This document shows positions 17,094-29,000 of a stretch of DNA of 64,000 nucleotides, one piece after another (the stretch's first letter is position 1; every line of letters starts with the position of its first letter). Origin of the DNA: Rhodococcoides corynebacterioides. Lineage in GTDB: Bacteria; Actinomycetota; Actinomycetes; Mycobacteriales; Mycobacteriaceae. A program made the position numbers and the translations under genes. The notes beneath the pieces are model-generated. The model did not search any database. It had not been told where the DNA came from and was given only the letters and a program-made list of their open reading frames with translations. The stretch is from the NCBI RefSeq assembly GCF_019834675.1, contig NZ_JABUBU010000001.1, positions 1-64,000 on the forward strand. Direction: 5' to 3'.

Positions 17094-17929
17094 GTACGGT
17101 CCGCCTCGAGGGCGAGGTACTCGTCTTCCAGTTCCGTGTCCACCCTGGTGAATTCGGCGATGCGGCGCCCGGCGCTCACCTGCTCGGCGAGGTGAGCGGC
17201 GGCGGATTCCTCGTCGGGGAAGTCGCGCACGTCGGCGCCCGACTCGGGACTCCCTACCTCGCGAATCCGCCACCGATGCCCGGCGCGCTGATCCCGCTCG
17301 TGGGTGCGCCCGGCGGTCACGAACACCACGTCGTCGACGGAGGCGGACAGCTCGGACAGCACGTGCGAGGAGACCAGCACCGCGCAGCCGTCGTCGGCGA
17401 GGGAGCGGAGGGTGTCCCGCAGGTCGACCCGTGAGCGGGGATCCATGCCGGAGGCGGGCTCGTCGAGCAGGAGTACCCGCGGCCGGTGGACGAGTGCGCG
17501 CGCGAAACCGAGGCGCTGTTTCTGCCCGCGCGAGAGTTCGTGGGCGGAGCGGAAGGCGAAGTCCTCGAGGTGGACGGTGCGCAGCAGGTCGGCGGCGCGG
17601 TCCCGGGCGGCCGACCGCGACAGGCCGTGCAGTCGGCCGAACGTCTCCAGGATCTCGAGGGCGGTGAGGCTGTCCCAGGTGCCGAACACGTCCGGCATCC
17701 ACCCGACGCTCGACCGCAACCGGGTGGAGTCGGCGGGCTCGTCGTCGAGGGTGAGGGTGCCGGAATCGGGCGCCAGCAGGCCGGCGAGCAGGAGCAGCAG
17801 AGTGGTCTTGCCGGCGCCGTTGGGTCCGACGAGGCCGGTGATGCGGCCGGGTCGGAGTGTGACGTCGGCGTGCGTGACGGCCGGGTGCCGACCGAAGGAC
17901 CGCGTCAGGGCGCGGGCGGTCAGGGACAT
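17090..17929 (-). CDS. ABC transporter ATP-binding protein
   Basis: 279 residues from the ATG at 17929 (MSLTARALTRSFGRHPAV). All ABC motifs are intact: Walker A GPNGAGKTT, signature LSRGQKQRLG, Walker B RVLLLDEPASGMD and the H-loop SSHVLSE. The domain resembles the ATPases of ABC-2 drug or natural-product exporters. A ~60-residue C-terminal extension follows (ending EDEYLALEADRT), as is common in this group. It is coupled by GTGA overlap to the permease. The frame stays open to 18124, but the extra residues have no ABC similarity and overlie the palindrome and a dnaK operator. Confidence 0.88.
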   Translation of the reverse strand: MSLTARALTRSFGRHPAVTHADVTLRPGRITGLVGPNGAGKTTLLLLLAGLLAPDSGTLTLDDEPADSTRLRSSVGWMPDVFGTWDSLTALEILETFGRLHGLSRSAARDRAADLLRTVHLEDFAFRSAHELSRGQKQRLGFARALVHRPRVLLLDEPASGMDPRSRVDLRDTLRSLADDGCAVLVSSHVLSELSASVDDVVFVTAGRTHERDQRAGHRWRIREVGSPESGADVRDFPDEESAAAHLAEQVSAGRRIAEFTRVDTELEDEYLALEADRT

Positions 17930-17975
17930 GGGGCGGACCCTAACCGCTCGAGGTGGCGGACGGGCGTGCCCGGCT

Positions 17976-18029
17976 GCACACAGGTCGGCCGGATCGCCGG
18001 GATCCCGTCGATACGGCCGGGTTGTGTGC
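17976..18029. repeat. 54-bp imperfect palindrome in the dnaK divergent spacer
   Basis: Two 27-base arms centred on GGGATCCC (centre 18002/18003) match at 22 of 27 positions: GCACACA, CGGCCG, ATCG and CGGGA blocks all pair, separated by mismatches. It lies between the ABC transporter start (17929) and the HspR sites of dnaK. It could be an operator, a cruciform-forming element, or a divergent terminator-like structure. No T-run follows either side. Confidence 0.7.
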
Positions 18030-18108
18030 CACCACGCAGGGTCCGGAACCCCGCGACGGGGGTACGGGAACAAAGTCCACCCGGCGCCCGTTGAGCCGTA
18101 CGACTGCC

Positions 18109-18129
18109 ATTGAGCGTGGTCCACTCAAG
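18109..18129. promoter_or_regulatory. HAIR operator 1 (HspR-binding inverted repeat)
   Basis: ATTGAGC, seven bases, ACTCAAG closely matches the HAIR consensus CTTGAGT-N7-ACTCAAG bound by HspR. It lies ~100 bases before the dnaK start. With the second copy it gives the negative feedback expected for a dnaK operon that encodes HspR. Confidence 0.85.
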
Positions 18130-18163
18130 GAGAACTTGACGGGTACGGAATCCGACAGGCAAA

Positions 18164-18184
18164 CTTGAGCGCAGTTCGCTCAGG
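18164..18184. promoter_or_regulatory. HAIR operator 2
   Basis: CTTGAGC, seven bases, GCTCAGG matches HAIR on both arms with one or two substitutions each. A TTGACG hexamer at 18136 lies between the two operators and may be the -35 element, placing the core promoter inside the HspR-repressed region. Confidence 0.8.
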
Positions 18185-18231
18185 CAGGCAGCTTGTCGAA
18201 TCACCCGAGCATCTATCAGGAGGTTTCTCAC

Positions 18232-20076
<1,845 letters not shown>

Positions 20077-20087
20077 GTGGAGAGAAG

Positions 20088-20693
20088 ATGGGTGCGGACG
20101 ACACCGACCAGGTGAACGACCCCGCCGTCGATCCCGCCGCCGAGGAGACCTTCGCGGGTCCCTCGGCGGGGGAGCCCTCCGCGGCGGACGAGGGTGCCGC
20201 CGACACTGCTGCCGACGCCCCGGCTGCCGAGCAGGAACCGGAGAAGGACGAGCTCGCCGAGCGCACTGCGGATCTGCAGCGGCTGTCGGCCGAGTTCGCC
20301 AACTACCGGCGTCGGGTCGCCCGGGACAAGCAGACCGACATCGAGAACGCCAAGGCGTCCGTGTTGTCGGAACTGTTGCCGGTGCTCGACGATCTCGATC
20401 GCGCACGTCAGCACGGTGACCTCGAGTCGGGACCGCTGAAGTCGGTGGCGGACAAGCTCGAAGGCGTGTTCACGGCTCAGGGCGTCTCGTCCTTCGGCGC
20501 CGAGGGCGACGCGTTCGATCCCGCGGTCCACGAGGCCGTTCAGCACGAGGGCGACGGCAGCAACCCGGTGATCGGCAGCGTGTTCCGCAAGGGATACACG
20601 GCCGGGGAGCGAGTGCTGCGGACGGCCATGGTGGCCGTCGTGGACGGCCCGACCGGCACCGAATCGGCCACCGACGGCCCGGATTCGGCCTAG
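20088..20693 (+). CDS. grpE: Nucleotide exchange factor GrpE
   Basis: 201 residues from the ATG at 20088, which has GGAGAG just upstream. A GTG at 20073 overlapping the dnaK stop (GTGA) would add five residues and may couple translation. An acidic, Ala-rich N-terminus is followed by the coiled-coil ([20 protein letters not shown], then [20 protein letters not shown]) and the beta-domain ([34 protein letters not shown]). It exchanges ADP for ATP on DnaK. Second gene of the operon. Confidence 0.95.
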   Translation: MGADDTDQVNDPAVDPAAEETFAGPSAGEPSAADEGAADTAADAPAAEQEPEKDELAERTADLQRLSAEFANYRRRVARDKQTDIENAKASVLSELLPVLDDLDRARQHGDLESGPLKSVADKLEGVFTAQGVSSFGAEGDAFDPAVHEAVQHEGDGSNPVIGSVFRKGYTAGERVLRTAMVAVVDGPTGTESATDGPDSA

Positions 20694-20738
20694 GTTCACG
20701 ACGAGCCGCATGATCGACACGAGAGGAGGAGACGACCG

Positions 20739-21911
20739 GTGAGCCAGCGGGAGTGGATCGAGAAGGACTTCTACAAGGAGCTGGGCGTCTCCTCCTCCGC
20801 GTCGCAGGACGAGATCAAGAAGGCGTACCGCAAGCTGGCGCGGGACAACCATCCGGATTCCAATCCGGGCAACGCGACCGCCGAGGCCAAGTTCAAGGCC
20901 GTCAGCGAGGCCAACGCGGTGCTGTCGGACCCGGCCAAGCGCAAGGAGTACGACGAGGCCCGATCCCTGTTCGCCAGTGGCGGTTTCGGCCGGGGCGGGT
21001 TCTCGCCGGGCGGCGGGACCAACTTCGGCGGCGGATCGGCGGGCGGTTTCGACGTCGGTGACCTGTTCGGCGGCGGCGCCGGGGGAGCCGATCTCGGCGA
21101 CATCTTCGGCGGCCTGTTCAACCGCGGCGGCCAGACGCGCACGTCGTCGGCGTCGCGGCCCCGCAAGGGCAGCGATCTGACCGCCGACGTCACCCTGAGT
21201 TTCCGCGATGCGGCGACGGGCACGTCGGTACCGCTGTCGATCACCAGCCCGTCGTCGTGCACGACGTGCCACGGCAGCGGAGCGAAACCGGGTACCAGCC
21301 CGCGGGTCTGCCCGCGGTGCAACGGATCCGGTGTCGTCAGCCGCAACCAGGGCGCATTCGGCTTCAGTGAGCCGTGCGACGACTGCCGCGGGACCGGCTC
21401 GATCATCGACGACCCGTGTGGCGACTGCCGGGGAACCGGCGTGCAGAACCGCACCCGCTCGGTCACGGTGCGGGTTCCGGCCGGTGTGGCGGACGGCCAG
21501 CGGGTTCGCGTGGCCGGCCGCGGCGAGGCCGGTCTCCGGGGCGCGGCGGCCGGCGATCTCCTGGTCACCGTGCACGTGACGCCGGACCGCGTGTTCGGCC
21601 GCAGCGGAGACGATCTGACGTTGGTGATCCCGGTGTCCTACAGCGAGTTGGTGCTCGGCACCACCCTGTCGGTCCCGACGCTCGACGCTCGGGTGGGGCT
21701 CAAGGTGCCGCCCGGAACCGCGGACGGCCGGACCTTCCGGGTGAAGGGCCGCGGGATCGCGAAGAAGACGACCACCGGTGACCTGCTGGTCACGGTGAAG
21801 GTGGCGGTGCCGTCCGACCTGGACGATGCTGCCCGAGAAGCATTGGAGCAGTACGCCGAGGCCGAGCGCGCGGGTGGATTCGATCCCCGTGCGGGCTGGC
21901 CCGGCGCCTGA
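20739..21911 (+). CDS. dnaJ: Co-chaperone DnaJ (type I Hsp40)
   Basis: 390 residues from a GTG preceded by GAGAGGAGGAGA. J-domain at residues ~8-75 with the HPD motif ([10 protein letters not shown]); Gly/Phe-rich linker; four zinc-binding CxxCxGxG-type repeats ([32 protein letters not shown]); then the two C-terminal beta-domains ([20 protein letters not shown]). The full zinc region marks it as DnaJ1-like, the form paired with dnaK in actinobacteria. It stimulates DnaK ATPase and delivers substrates. Confidence 0.95.
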   Translation: MSQREWIEKDFYKELGVSSSASQDEIKKAYRKLARDNHPDSNPGNATAEAKFKAVSEANAVLSDPAKRKEYDEARSLFASGGFGRGGFSPGGGTNFGGGSAGGFDVGDLFGGGAGGADLGDIFGGLFNRGGQTRTSSASRPRKGSDLTADVTLSFRDAATGTSVPLSITSPSSCTTCHGSGAKPGTSPRVCPRCNGSGVVSRNQGAFGFSEPCDDCRGTGSIIDDPCGDCRGTGVQNRTRSVTVRVPAGVADGQRVRVAGRGEAGLRGAAAGDLLVTVHVTPDRVFGRSGDDLTLVIPVSYSELVLGTTLSVPTLDARVGLKVPPGTADGRTFRVKGRGIAKKTTTGDLLVTVKVAVPSDLDDAAREALEQYAEAERAGGFDPRAGWPGA

Positions 21912-21961
21912 CCGCGGGCAGGGCCCGGAGCGCGTACCGAGAGACGAGAGGGGCGAGGGTG

Positions 21962-22411
21962 ATGGCGAACGACGCGAGCGAGAGCCGCGCTGCTCGGGGG
22001 GCGCGCGCCGGTGGCAACCCGGCCGATGCGGCTGCAGACCCCGACGCCCGCATCTTCGTCATCTCGGTCGCCGCGGAACTGGCCGGGATGCACGCACAGA
22101 CGCTGCGTACGTACGACCGGCTCGGTCTGGTGACACCGCACCGCACCACCGGCGGCGGGCGTCGATACTCGCCGCGTGACGTGGCGCTGTTGCGCGAGGT
22201 GCAGCGCCTCTCGCAGGACGAGGGGGTCAACCTCGCCGGGATCAAGCGCATCATCGAGCTGACCAACCAGGTCGAGGCGTTGCAGTCACGGATCAGCGAG
22301 ATGGCGGCCGAGTTGGCGCAACTGCACGCGGGCATGCGTCGGGATCTCGTTCCCGTGCAACGAAGCAACGCGCTCGTCGTGTGGCAGCCGCGTCAACGCA
22401 AGCAGCAGTGA
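21962..22411 (+). CDS. hspR: Heat-shock repressor HspR (MerR family)
   Basis: 149 residues from ATG 21962; GTG 21959 is equally possible, and GAGGGGCGAG lies upstream. MerR-type winged helix: FVISVAAELAGMHAQTLRTY, DRLGLVTPHRTTGGGRRYSP, then RDVALLREVQRLSQDEGVNL. A C-terminal coiled coil (EALQSRISEMAAELAQLHAG) dimerises it. It represses the dnaK operon by binding the two HAIR sites, with DnaK as co-repressor in well-studied relatives. Fourth gene of the operon, converging on a reductase gene. Confidence 0.95.
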   Translation: MANDASESRAARGARAGGNPADAAADPDARIFVISVAAELAGMHAQTLRTYDRLGLVTPHRTTGGGRRYSPRDVALLREVQRLSQDEGVNLAGIKRIIELTNQVEALQSRISEMAAELAQLHAGMRRDLVPVQRSNALVVWQPRQRKQQ

Positions 22412-22430
22412 CACCGAGCAGCGTGAACGC

Positions 22431-23207
22431 TCAGCCCCGTCGGATGTTCTCCGGCGGGGTTCCCGTCGTTTCGAGCGCGCGCACCGTGAACGACGCCATC
22501 GCGGGCGATCCGCACACCAGGACCCGTTGGTCGAGGTAGGGGCCCCGCCGTGCGGCGGCTTCTCCCACCCGGCCCGGGAGGAGGCGATCCGGGCCGTACG
22601 TGGCGTCGGGCATCGCCAGCAGGCGGTTCTGCTCCGCGGCGTCGAACCACGGATCCCGGTGGGGCGGGTCCGCGGGCCGTTCGGTCACGGGAAGCACCGT
22701 CAGCCAGGGATATTCGCGGGCCATGAGCCACACCATGTCCGCGGCGTAGAGGTCGCGCGGCGAGCGGCCGCCCATGAAGAGACGGACCCGCGGCGGCGTG
22801 CGGCGACGCGCGACGTCCCGCAGGATCGCCAGCATCGGAGCCAATCCCGTTCCCCCGGCGATCATCACGACGTCGTCGTCGGACGGGTCGATCCGCAGGT
22901 CGCCGGCGGGGGAGGCGAGAGTCCACACGTCGCCCTCGCGCGTGTCCTCCACGATGGTGCCGCTGACCCAACCGCCGGGGACGGCGCGCACGTGGAATTC
23001 GTACTTGCCGTCGCGGGACGGCGGCATCGCGGGTGAGTACCGCCGGGCACCGCGAGGTGCAGCGGGCACCGTGACGGCGAGCGACTGTCCCGGCTCGAAG
23101 GGGACGAGGTCCCCCACGAGGCGGACCACCACCAGATCCTCACGGAGCCGGTAGGTCTGGACCACCTGCGCGGTCGCCGCCCCCGGGATGTCGACGGGGG
23201 GCACCAT
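22431..23207 (-). CDS. FAD/NAD(P)-binding oxidoreductase
   Basis: 258 residues from an ATG that shares one base with the otsA stop (TGATG), a re-initiation junction. Ferredoxin-NADP reductase fold: the FAD motif RRYSPAMPPS, a flavin phosphate-binding stretch (VPGGWVSGTIVEDTREGDVW), the NAD(P) motif MIAGGTGLAPMLAILRDVAR, and a C-terminal VLVCGSPAM box. No 2Fe-2S or globin domain is attached, so it needs an electron-transfer partner elsewhere. Residues RLFMGGRSPRDLYAAD fit the nucleotide-binding side. The reason for coupling to trehalose synthesis is not obvious. Confidence 0.78.
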   Translation of the reverse strand: MVPPVDIPGAATAQVVQTYRLREDLVVVRLVGDLVPFEPGQSLAVTVPAAPRGARRYSPAMPPSRDGKYEFHVRAVPGGWVSGTIVEDTREGDVWTLASPAGDLRIDPSDDDVVMIAGGTGLAPMLAILRDVARRRTPPRVRLFMGGRSPRDLYAADMVWLMAREYPWLTVLPVTERPADPPHRDPWFDAAEQNRLLAMPDATYGPDRLLPGRVGEAAARRGPYLDQRVLVCGSPAMASFTVRALETTGTPPENIRRG

Positions 23208-24685
23208 CAGACGGTGGCCTGGCCGATCTCCCGATTGGAGACCAGCTGGGTCGGAGCGGTGTCCTCGCCGGTGCGGTCGAGAGCGGCGAGGAACGAGCGG
23301 GCCCACCGATCGACGTCGTGCGCGAGGACCTGCCGACGCATCGCCCGCATGTGCCGGCGGCCGTCCTCCGCGTCCTGCTCGATGGCGGCCATCATGGCGT
23401 CGGCCACGTTGTCCAGATCGTGCGGGTTGCACTGGTAGGCCTGGCGCAGTTCCGCTGCGGCGCCGGTGAACTCGCTCAGCACCAGCGCTCCGCCGAGGTC
23501 GCTGCGGCAGGCGACGTACTCCTTGGCCACCAGGTTCATGCCGTCCCGGATCGGCGTCACCAGCATCACGTCGGCGGCGACGTAGTAGGCGATGAGTTCC
23601 TCGCGAGGGATCGGCCGGTGGAGATAGTGCACCACGGGGTGTCCGACGCGGCCGAACTCGCCGTTGATGCGGCCGACCTTGCTCTCGATCTCCCCGCGCA
23701 TGTGCCGGTAGCTCTCCACCCGCTCACGGCTGGGGGTGGCCACCTGGATCATGACGACGTCCTCGGGATCGACCTTCTCGGAGAGCAGCAGTTCGTGGAA
23801 CGCGCCCAGCCGGACGTCGATGCCCTTGGTGTAGTCGAGGCGGTCGACGCCGAGCATGATGACCTTCGGATCGCCCAGTTCGGTGCGGATCTCGCGGGCG
23901 CGGTCGCGAATCGACTTGCGCTTGCTCTTCTCGTCCATCTCCCCGGAGTCGATGGAGATGGGGAAGGCGCCGACGCGGACGGTGCGGAACCCCACCTGGA
24001 CCACGCCGAGCTTGGACCGGACGCCGATGTTGCCGCGGGAGGTCGGTTGGCCGGCGAGGCGACGGGAGAGATAGAGGAAGTTCTGCGCGCCGCCGGGGAG
24101 GTGGAAGCCGATGAGGTCGGCGCCGAGCAGTCCCTCGACGATCTCGGTGCGCCACGGCATCTGCATGAACAGCTCGACCGGCGGGAACGGGATGTGCAGG
24201 AAGAAGCCGATGGTGAGGTCGGGGCGGAGCATGCGCAGCATCTTCGGCACGAGCTGCAGCTGGTAGTCCTGGATCCAGACGGTGGCGTTCTGGGCGGCGG
24301 CCGTGCTGGTGGCCTCGGCGAAGCGACGATTGACCTCGACGTACGCCTCCCACCAGGTGCGGTCGTACACCGGCCGCACGATCACGTCGTGATAGAGCGG
24401 CCAGAGCGTCGCGTTGGAGAATCCCTCGTAGTAGTCGGCGACCTCGCGCTCGGACAGCGGGACGGGAACCAGTTCGAGGCCGTCGTCCTCGAACGGCTCG
24501 ACCTCGACGTCGGGCACCCCGGGCCAGCCGACCCACGCGCCGTTGTTGCTGCGCAGGATCGGCTCGAGCGCGGTGACCAGCCCGCCGGGGCTGCGCTTCC
24601 ACCGCCGGGACCCGTCCGGTGCGGTGTCGAGATCGACCGGCAAGCGGTTGGCGACGACGACGAAATCCGAACCTTCTGCGGTCAC
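23207..24685 (-). CDS. otsA: Trehalose-6-phosphate synthase (GT20)
   Basis: 492 residues from a GTG with GAAGGA upstream. Makes trehalose-6-phosphate from a nucleotide-activated glucose and glucose-6-phosphate. GT20 hallmarks: [51 protein letters not shown], the catalytic/phosphate-binding [12 protein letters not shown] and the C-terminal [18 protein letters not shown]. Length is normal for OtsA. Trehalose is the stress protectant and the carrier for mycolic acids in this order. No otsB is adjacent. The downstream reductase is coupled by TGATG. Confidence 0.95.
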   Translation of the reverse strand: MTAEGSDFVVVANRLPVDLDTAPDGSRRWKRSPGGLVTALEPILRSNNGAWVGWPGVPDVEVEPFEDDGLELVPVPLSEREVADYYEGFSNATLWPLYHDVIVRPVYDRTWWEAYVEVNRRFAEATSTAAAQNATVWIQDYQLQLVPKMLRMLRPDLTIGFFLHIPFPPVELFMQMPWRTEIVEGLLGADLIGFHLPGGAQNFLYLSRRLAGQPTSRGNIGVRSKLGVVQVGFRTVRVGAFPISIDSGEMDEKSKRKSIRDRAREIRTELGDPKVIMLGVDRLDYTKGIDVRLGAFHELLLSEKVDPEDVVMIQVATPSRERVESYRHMRGEIESKVGRINGEFGRVGHPVVHYLHRPIPREELIAYYVAADVMLVTPIRDGMNLVAKEYVACRSDLGGALVLSEFTGAAAELRQAYQCNPHDLDNVADAMMAAIEQDAEDGRRHMRAMRRQVLAHDVDRWARSFLAALDRTGEDTAPTQLVSNREIGQATV

Positions 24686-24769
24686 TGCTGTCCTTCGTGG
24701 TGCCTCGTGTCCCGGCGTGCTGCTGTCGGACCCGGTGTACCCCGACGGGCCCGGATCACCCCGCGCCGG

Positions 24770-24940
24770 TCAGACGGCCTTGGCGGCGGGCGCGATACCG
24801 AGCATGGAGAGCAACATGATGCACTCGTCGGCGTCGGTGGCGTAGGCCGCGACGACGCGCTGCGCCTGGCTCGCGGTCTCGTCCGCGACGGGTTCGATGT
24901 CCTCGTCGACGATGTCGGTGTCGGGGGTGCTGGCGGCCAT
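24770..24940 (-). CDS. Small acidic conserved protein upstream of otsA
   Basis: 56 residues from an ATG with GGGAGA ~8 bases upstream. The N-terminal half is acidic (TPDTDIVDEDIEPVADET); the C-terminal half is amphipathic/hydrophobic (AYATDADECIMLLSMLGIAP). It lies 84 bases upstream of otsA on the same strand. A similarly small protein precedes otsA in Mycobacterium tuberculosis (Rv3489, as I recall), so synteny supports a real gene. Function unknown. Confidence 0.65.
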   Translation of the reverse strand: MAASTPDTDIVDEDIEPVADETASQAQRVVAAYATDADECIMLLSMLGIAPAAKAV

Positions 24941-25194
24941 GGTGCGATTCTCCCGGGTGTGGTGCGGTGTGGTGGTCTCACGTGCATTCGGTGGTGGGCC
25001 GCGTGAGAGGCGACACGTCCGCACGCACTCTAGGAGAACTCGCCCGGTGCTCGCAAAAATCCCGTGCTCGTGCGCAGCACGAGGGGGCGACACGAGGTGA
25101 GGACGCGGCGGACCGCCCGGTAGCGTCGTGCATCGCCACAGCTTCACCGGTTGCCACGGCGTCACGAGTCGCCACGGACGAGGAAGGACCCCCG

Positions 25195-26025
25195 ATGCCC
25201 CCTGCATCAGTCAACGAGGTGGTGACCGTCAACGGGATTCCGCTGAACCACACCGTGACGGGATCGGGCCCGTTGGTGGTCATGGTCATGGGGACGGGCA
25301 GTCCCGGGCGGGTGTGGGCGCTCCACCAGGTGCCCGCCATCGTGGCCGCGGGGTACCGGGTGTGCACCTTCGACAACCGCGGCATCGCTCCGAGCCACGA
25401 GTCCGTCGAGGGGATGCAGATCTCCGACCTCGTGGCCGACACCGCCGGTCTGATCGAGCACGTGCGTACCGACGCCGGCGAGAAGGCCGTCGTGGTGGGC
25501 ACGTCCATGGGGGCGAGGGTGGCGCAGGAGCTCGCGCTCGCCCGGCCCGATCTGGTCTCGCGCGCGGTGTTCTCCGCCGGGCACGCGCGTCTCGATGCGT
25601 TCCAGCAGGTGCTGGGCGAGGGTGAGCGGCAGCTGGCCGACAGCGGCATCGCATTGCCGCCGAAGTACGCCGCGGCGGTGACGGCCGTGATGAACCTGTC
25701 GCCGGCGTCGCTGCGCGACGAGTCCGCGGCGCGCGACTGGCTGGACCTCTTCGAGTTCTCGGTCCAGCCGCTCACGGCAGGGCAGCGGGCGCAGCTGTCG
25801 ATGGACGAGACGTTCGACCGTCGTCGGGACTACGCGCGCATCACGGTTCCGTGCCTGTCGATCGGGTTCGCGGACGACCGGATGATCCCGGCGTACCTCT
25901 CGCGTGAGGTGGCGGACGTGATTCCGGGTGCGACGTACGTCGAGATCCCCGACGCGGGTCACTACGGCTACCTGGAGAAGCCGGACGAGTTCAACCGCGC
26001 GATCCTGGACTTCCTCCGGGGGTAG
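25195..26025 (+). CDS. Alpha/beta-hydrolase
   Basis: 276 residues from ATG 25195 with AGGAAGGA upstream. Classical alpha/beta-hydrolase: oxyanion region VVMVMGTGSPGRVW, nucleophile elbow VVGTSMGARVAQELAL (Ser), acid in IGFADDRMIP and His in IPDAGHYGYLEKPDEF. The cap domain is helical. It ends 40 bases before the NRPS start. It may be an unrelated esterase, or it could serve the siderophore locus as an editing thioesterase or siderophore hydrolase. It lacks the typical type II thioesterase pattern, and no iron box precedes it, so that link is weak. Confidence 0.8.
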   Translation: MPPASVNEVVTVNGIPLNHTVTGSGPLVVMVMGTGSPGRVWALHQVPAIVAAGYRVCTFDNRGIAPSHESVEGMQISDLVADTAGLIEHVRTDAGEKAVVVGTSMGARVAQELALARPDLVSRAVFSAGHARLDAFQQVLGEGERQLADSGIALPPKYAAAVTAVMNLSPASLRDESAARDWLDLFEFSVQPLTAGQRAQLSMDETFDRRRDYARITVPCLSIGFADDRMIPAYLSREVADVIPGATYVEIPDAGHYGYLEKPDEFNRAILDFLRG

Positions 26026-26047
26026 TGCCGCCGACCGACGGCTCGGC

Positions 26048-26066
26048 TTAGGTTAGCCTACGTTCA
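26048..26066. promoter_or_regulatory. IdeR/DmdR-type iron box overlapping the NRPS start
   Basis: TTAGGTTAGCCTACGTTCA matches 14 of 19 positions of the iron-box consensus TTAGGTTAGGCTAACCTAA, with the first nine exact. It ends on the A of the NRPS ATG. A TANNNT-type -10 (TAGCCT, 26054-26059) lies inside it, six bases from the ATG, and no ribosome site exists, so the transcript is probably leaderless and blocked by Fe-IdeR binding. Confidence 0.75.
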
Positions 26067-29000
26067 TGTTCCGGGTCGTCGACACCGACACGCTGCCGCT
26101 CACCGCTGCCCAGTCCGAGGTCTGGACGGCGCAGCACCTCCTCGGCGATCGACGAGACTTCGTCATCACCCTGCTGGTGGAGGTCACCGGCGTGGTGGAC
26201 CTCGCGCGCGTGCGCGACGCGGTCCGCACCACCCTCATGGACGCCGAGGCCCTCCACGTGCGGATGGACTTCTCCGGCGAGCACCCGGTCCAGCGACCCG
26301 ACGGGCGGGACTGGGACGTCGACGTCGTCGACCTGTCCGGTGACGACGACCCCGTCGCGGCGGCGCACGCCTGGATCGCCGACGACGTCGCGAGCGCCGA
26401 CGTCACCGGCGTGGGACCGCTGTTCCGTACGGCCCTGCTGGTCCTCGCCGACGACCACCTGTTCTGGCACCAGCGCTATCACCACGGGATCGTCGACGGC
26501 TTCGGGATGTCCCTGATCTTCAACGAGGTCCGCGCCCGCTACGTCGATCCCACCCGCCGGACGACGGACGACGCCTGGGCGCTCGGCCCGCTGGTCGAGT
26601 CCGACCGCGACTACCGATCCTCGCCGGCCTTCGCCGTCGACAAGGCGTTCTGGACCACCCAGTTGATCGGCGCGGCGGAACCACCAATCCTGCTGCCCGA
26701 CGTCCCCGACGTCGGCCGCGCGGTCACCGAGCGCGTCGAGGTGTCGACGGCGGACGCCGCACGCCTGCACGACCTCGCCGCTCGGGTGAACCTGCGCCGG
26801 ACGCGGATGATCCCGTCCCTGTGGCTCGCCTATCTGGCCGTGGCCACCGGGTCGTACGACCTCACCGTGTCTTTGCCCGCCACCGGCCGGGTCGGGCGAC
26901 GACAGCGCAGCACGCCGTTCATGGCGTCGACGATCCTGCCGCTGCGCCTGCGCCTGGACCCGTCGATGACGCTCGTGGACGTCGCCCGCGCCTTCGAGCA
27001 CGCCACCATCGGCACCGTGCGTCACGGGCGCTTCCGCGGCGAGGACGTCGTGCGTGCCGTGCGGGAGATCGAGCCGGAGCGTCGGGTGGTCGGGCCGGGG
27101 CTGAACGTGCTGATGCTGCCGCACGGCGTGGACATCGGCGGGGTGCCCGCCCGCATGCACAGCATGGACACCGGACCCGTCCGTGACCTCGACACGACCG
27201 TGACGGGCGGCCTCGACGGCGAGCCGGTGACGTTCGATCTGCGCTGCCGTCCGGGGGCGCTCGAGGCGATGCGCGGGCACCGCGACCGGTTCCGCGTGGT
27301 GCTGGACCAGCTGCTCGACGACCCGACGCGGCCGCTGTCGTCGCTGACCCTGCTCGGCGACGACGACCGACGACGGATCCTCGTCGACTTCGTGGACACC
27401 GCCGAGCCCGTGACGCGCGAGACGATTCCCGCGATGTTCGCGCGTCGCGTCGCCTCGGCGCCCGACGACGTCGCGGTCGAGCTGGGGGACCGGACGCTGA
27501 CCTACCGGCAGCTCGCGGACCGGGTGAACCAGCTGGCGCACCGCCTTCTCGACGACGGCCTGGCGCCGGAGGAGATCGTCGCGGTGTCGATGCCGCGGTC
27601 GATCGAGATGGTGGTCGCCCTGCTGGCCGTCACCGCCGCGGGCGGCGCGTTCGTCCCGGTGGACCCGGAGTGGCCGGCCGAGCGGCGGGCCCGCGTGCTG
27701 GCGGACTGCCGCACCTCCATCGTCCTCGGCGGTACCGACCATCCTGTTGCGCTGGACGACTGGGCATACTCCGAGCAACCGACCGCGGTCCCCGACGTCA
27801 CGATCGACGGCGCCCGGGCCGCCTACGTGATCTTCACCTCCGGCAGTACCGGTACCCCCAAGGGCGCCGTGATCCGGCACGAGGCCATCTGCGCGCGCAT
27901 CGCCTGGCAGCGCGATCGCATCCTCGGCTTCGGCCCGGGGGACGCCTCGCTCTTCAAGGCGCCGTTGGCATTCGACATCTCGATCAACGAGATCCTGCTG
28001 CCCCTCCTGACGGGGGGACGGCTGGTGATCGCGGAGCCCGGCGGCGAACGGGACGGGCTCTACCTGCTCGACGTGATCCGTCGCCGCGGAGTCACGTTCG
28101 TCTACCTCGTGTCGTCGATGCTCGACGCGCTGCTCGCACTCGACGATCCCGACCGGCCGGCGCTGGCCGGGCTGAAGCACGTGTGGTGCGGCGGCGAAGT
28201 ACTCACCCCGGAGCTGTTCGCGCGCTTCCGTTCTCGCCTGTCGACGACGCTGTACCACGGGTACGGGCCCGCCGAGGCGACCATCGGTGTCTCGCACGTC
28301 GTCTACACCGGCGACGCCCCGCGCATCGCGACGAGCATCGGCCGACCGAACCCGAACACCCGCCTCTACGTCCTCGATTCGTCGCTCGCGCCGACCCCGA
28401 TCGGAGTGACGGGCGAGCTGTACGCGGCCGGATTCCTGTTGGGGCGCGGCTACGTCGGAGCGCCGGGAATCACGGCGTCGCGCTTCGTCGCCGACCCGTT
28501 CGCGGGGCCCGACGAGTCCGGCGCGCGCCTCTACCGCACCGGCGACCTCGCGCGGTGGACGGCGGACGGCACACTCGACTTTCTCGGCCGGGCCGACAAC
28601 CAGGTGAAGATCCGCGGCATGCGCCTCGAACTCGAGGAGGTCGAGGCGGCACTCTCCGGCACACCGGGGGTCCGCCGCGTGGTGGTCGACGTTCGGCGCA
28701 CACCCGCGGGCTCGGCGTTCCTCGCCGCGTACGTGGTGCCCGACTCCGGCGCGGTCCTGCACGCCGCGGACGTCCTGGATCACGCCGCGACGGTCCTGCC
28801 GGACTACATGGTGCCGAGCACCGTCACCGTGCTGGATGCGCTGCCGCTCACCGTGAACGGCAAGGTGGATCGACGCGCACTGCCCGATCCGGAACAGGCC
28901 GTCACCGGCACCGTGGCCCCGCGCACCGACCGCGAACGCGAACTGTGCGCCGTGGTGGCCGAGGCCCTGGGTCTGCCCGAGGTCGGGGTCACCGACGACT

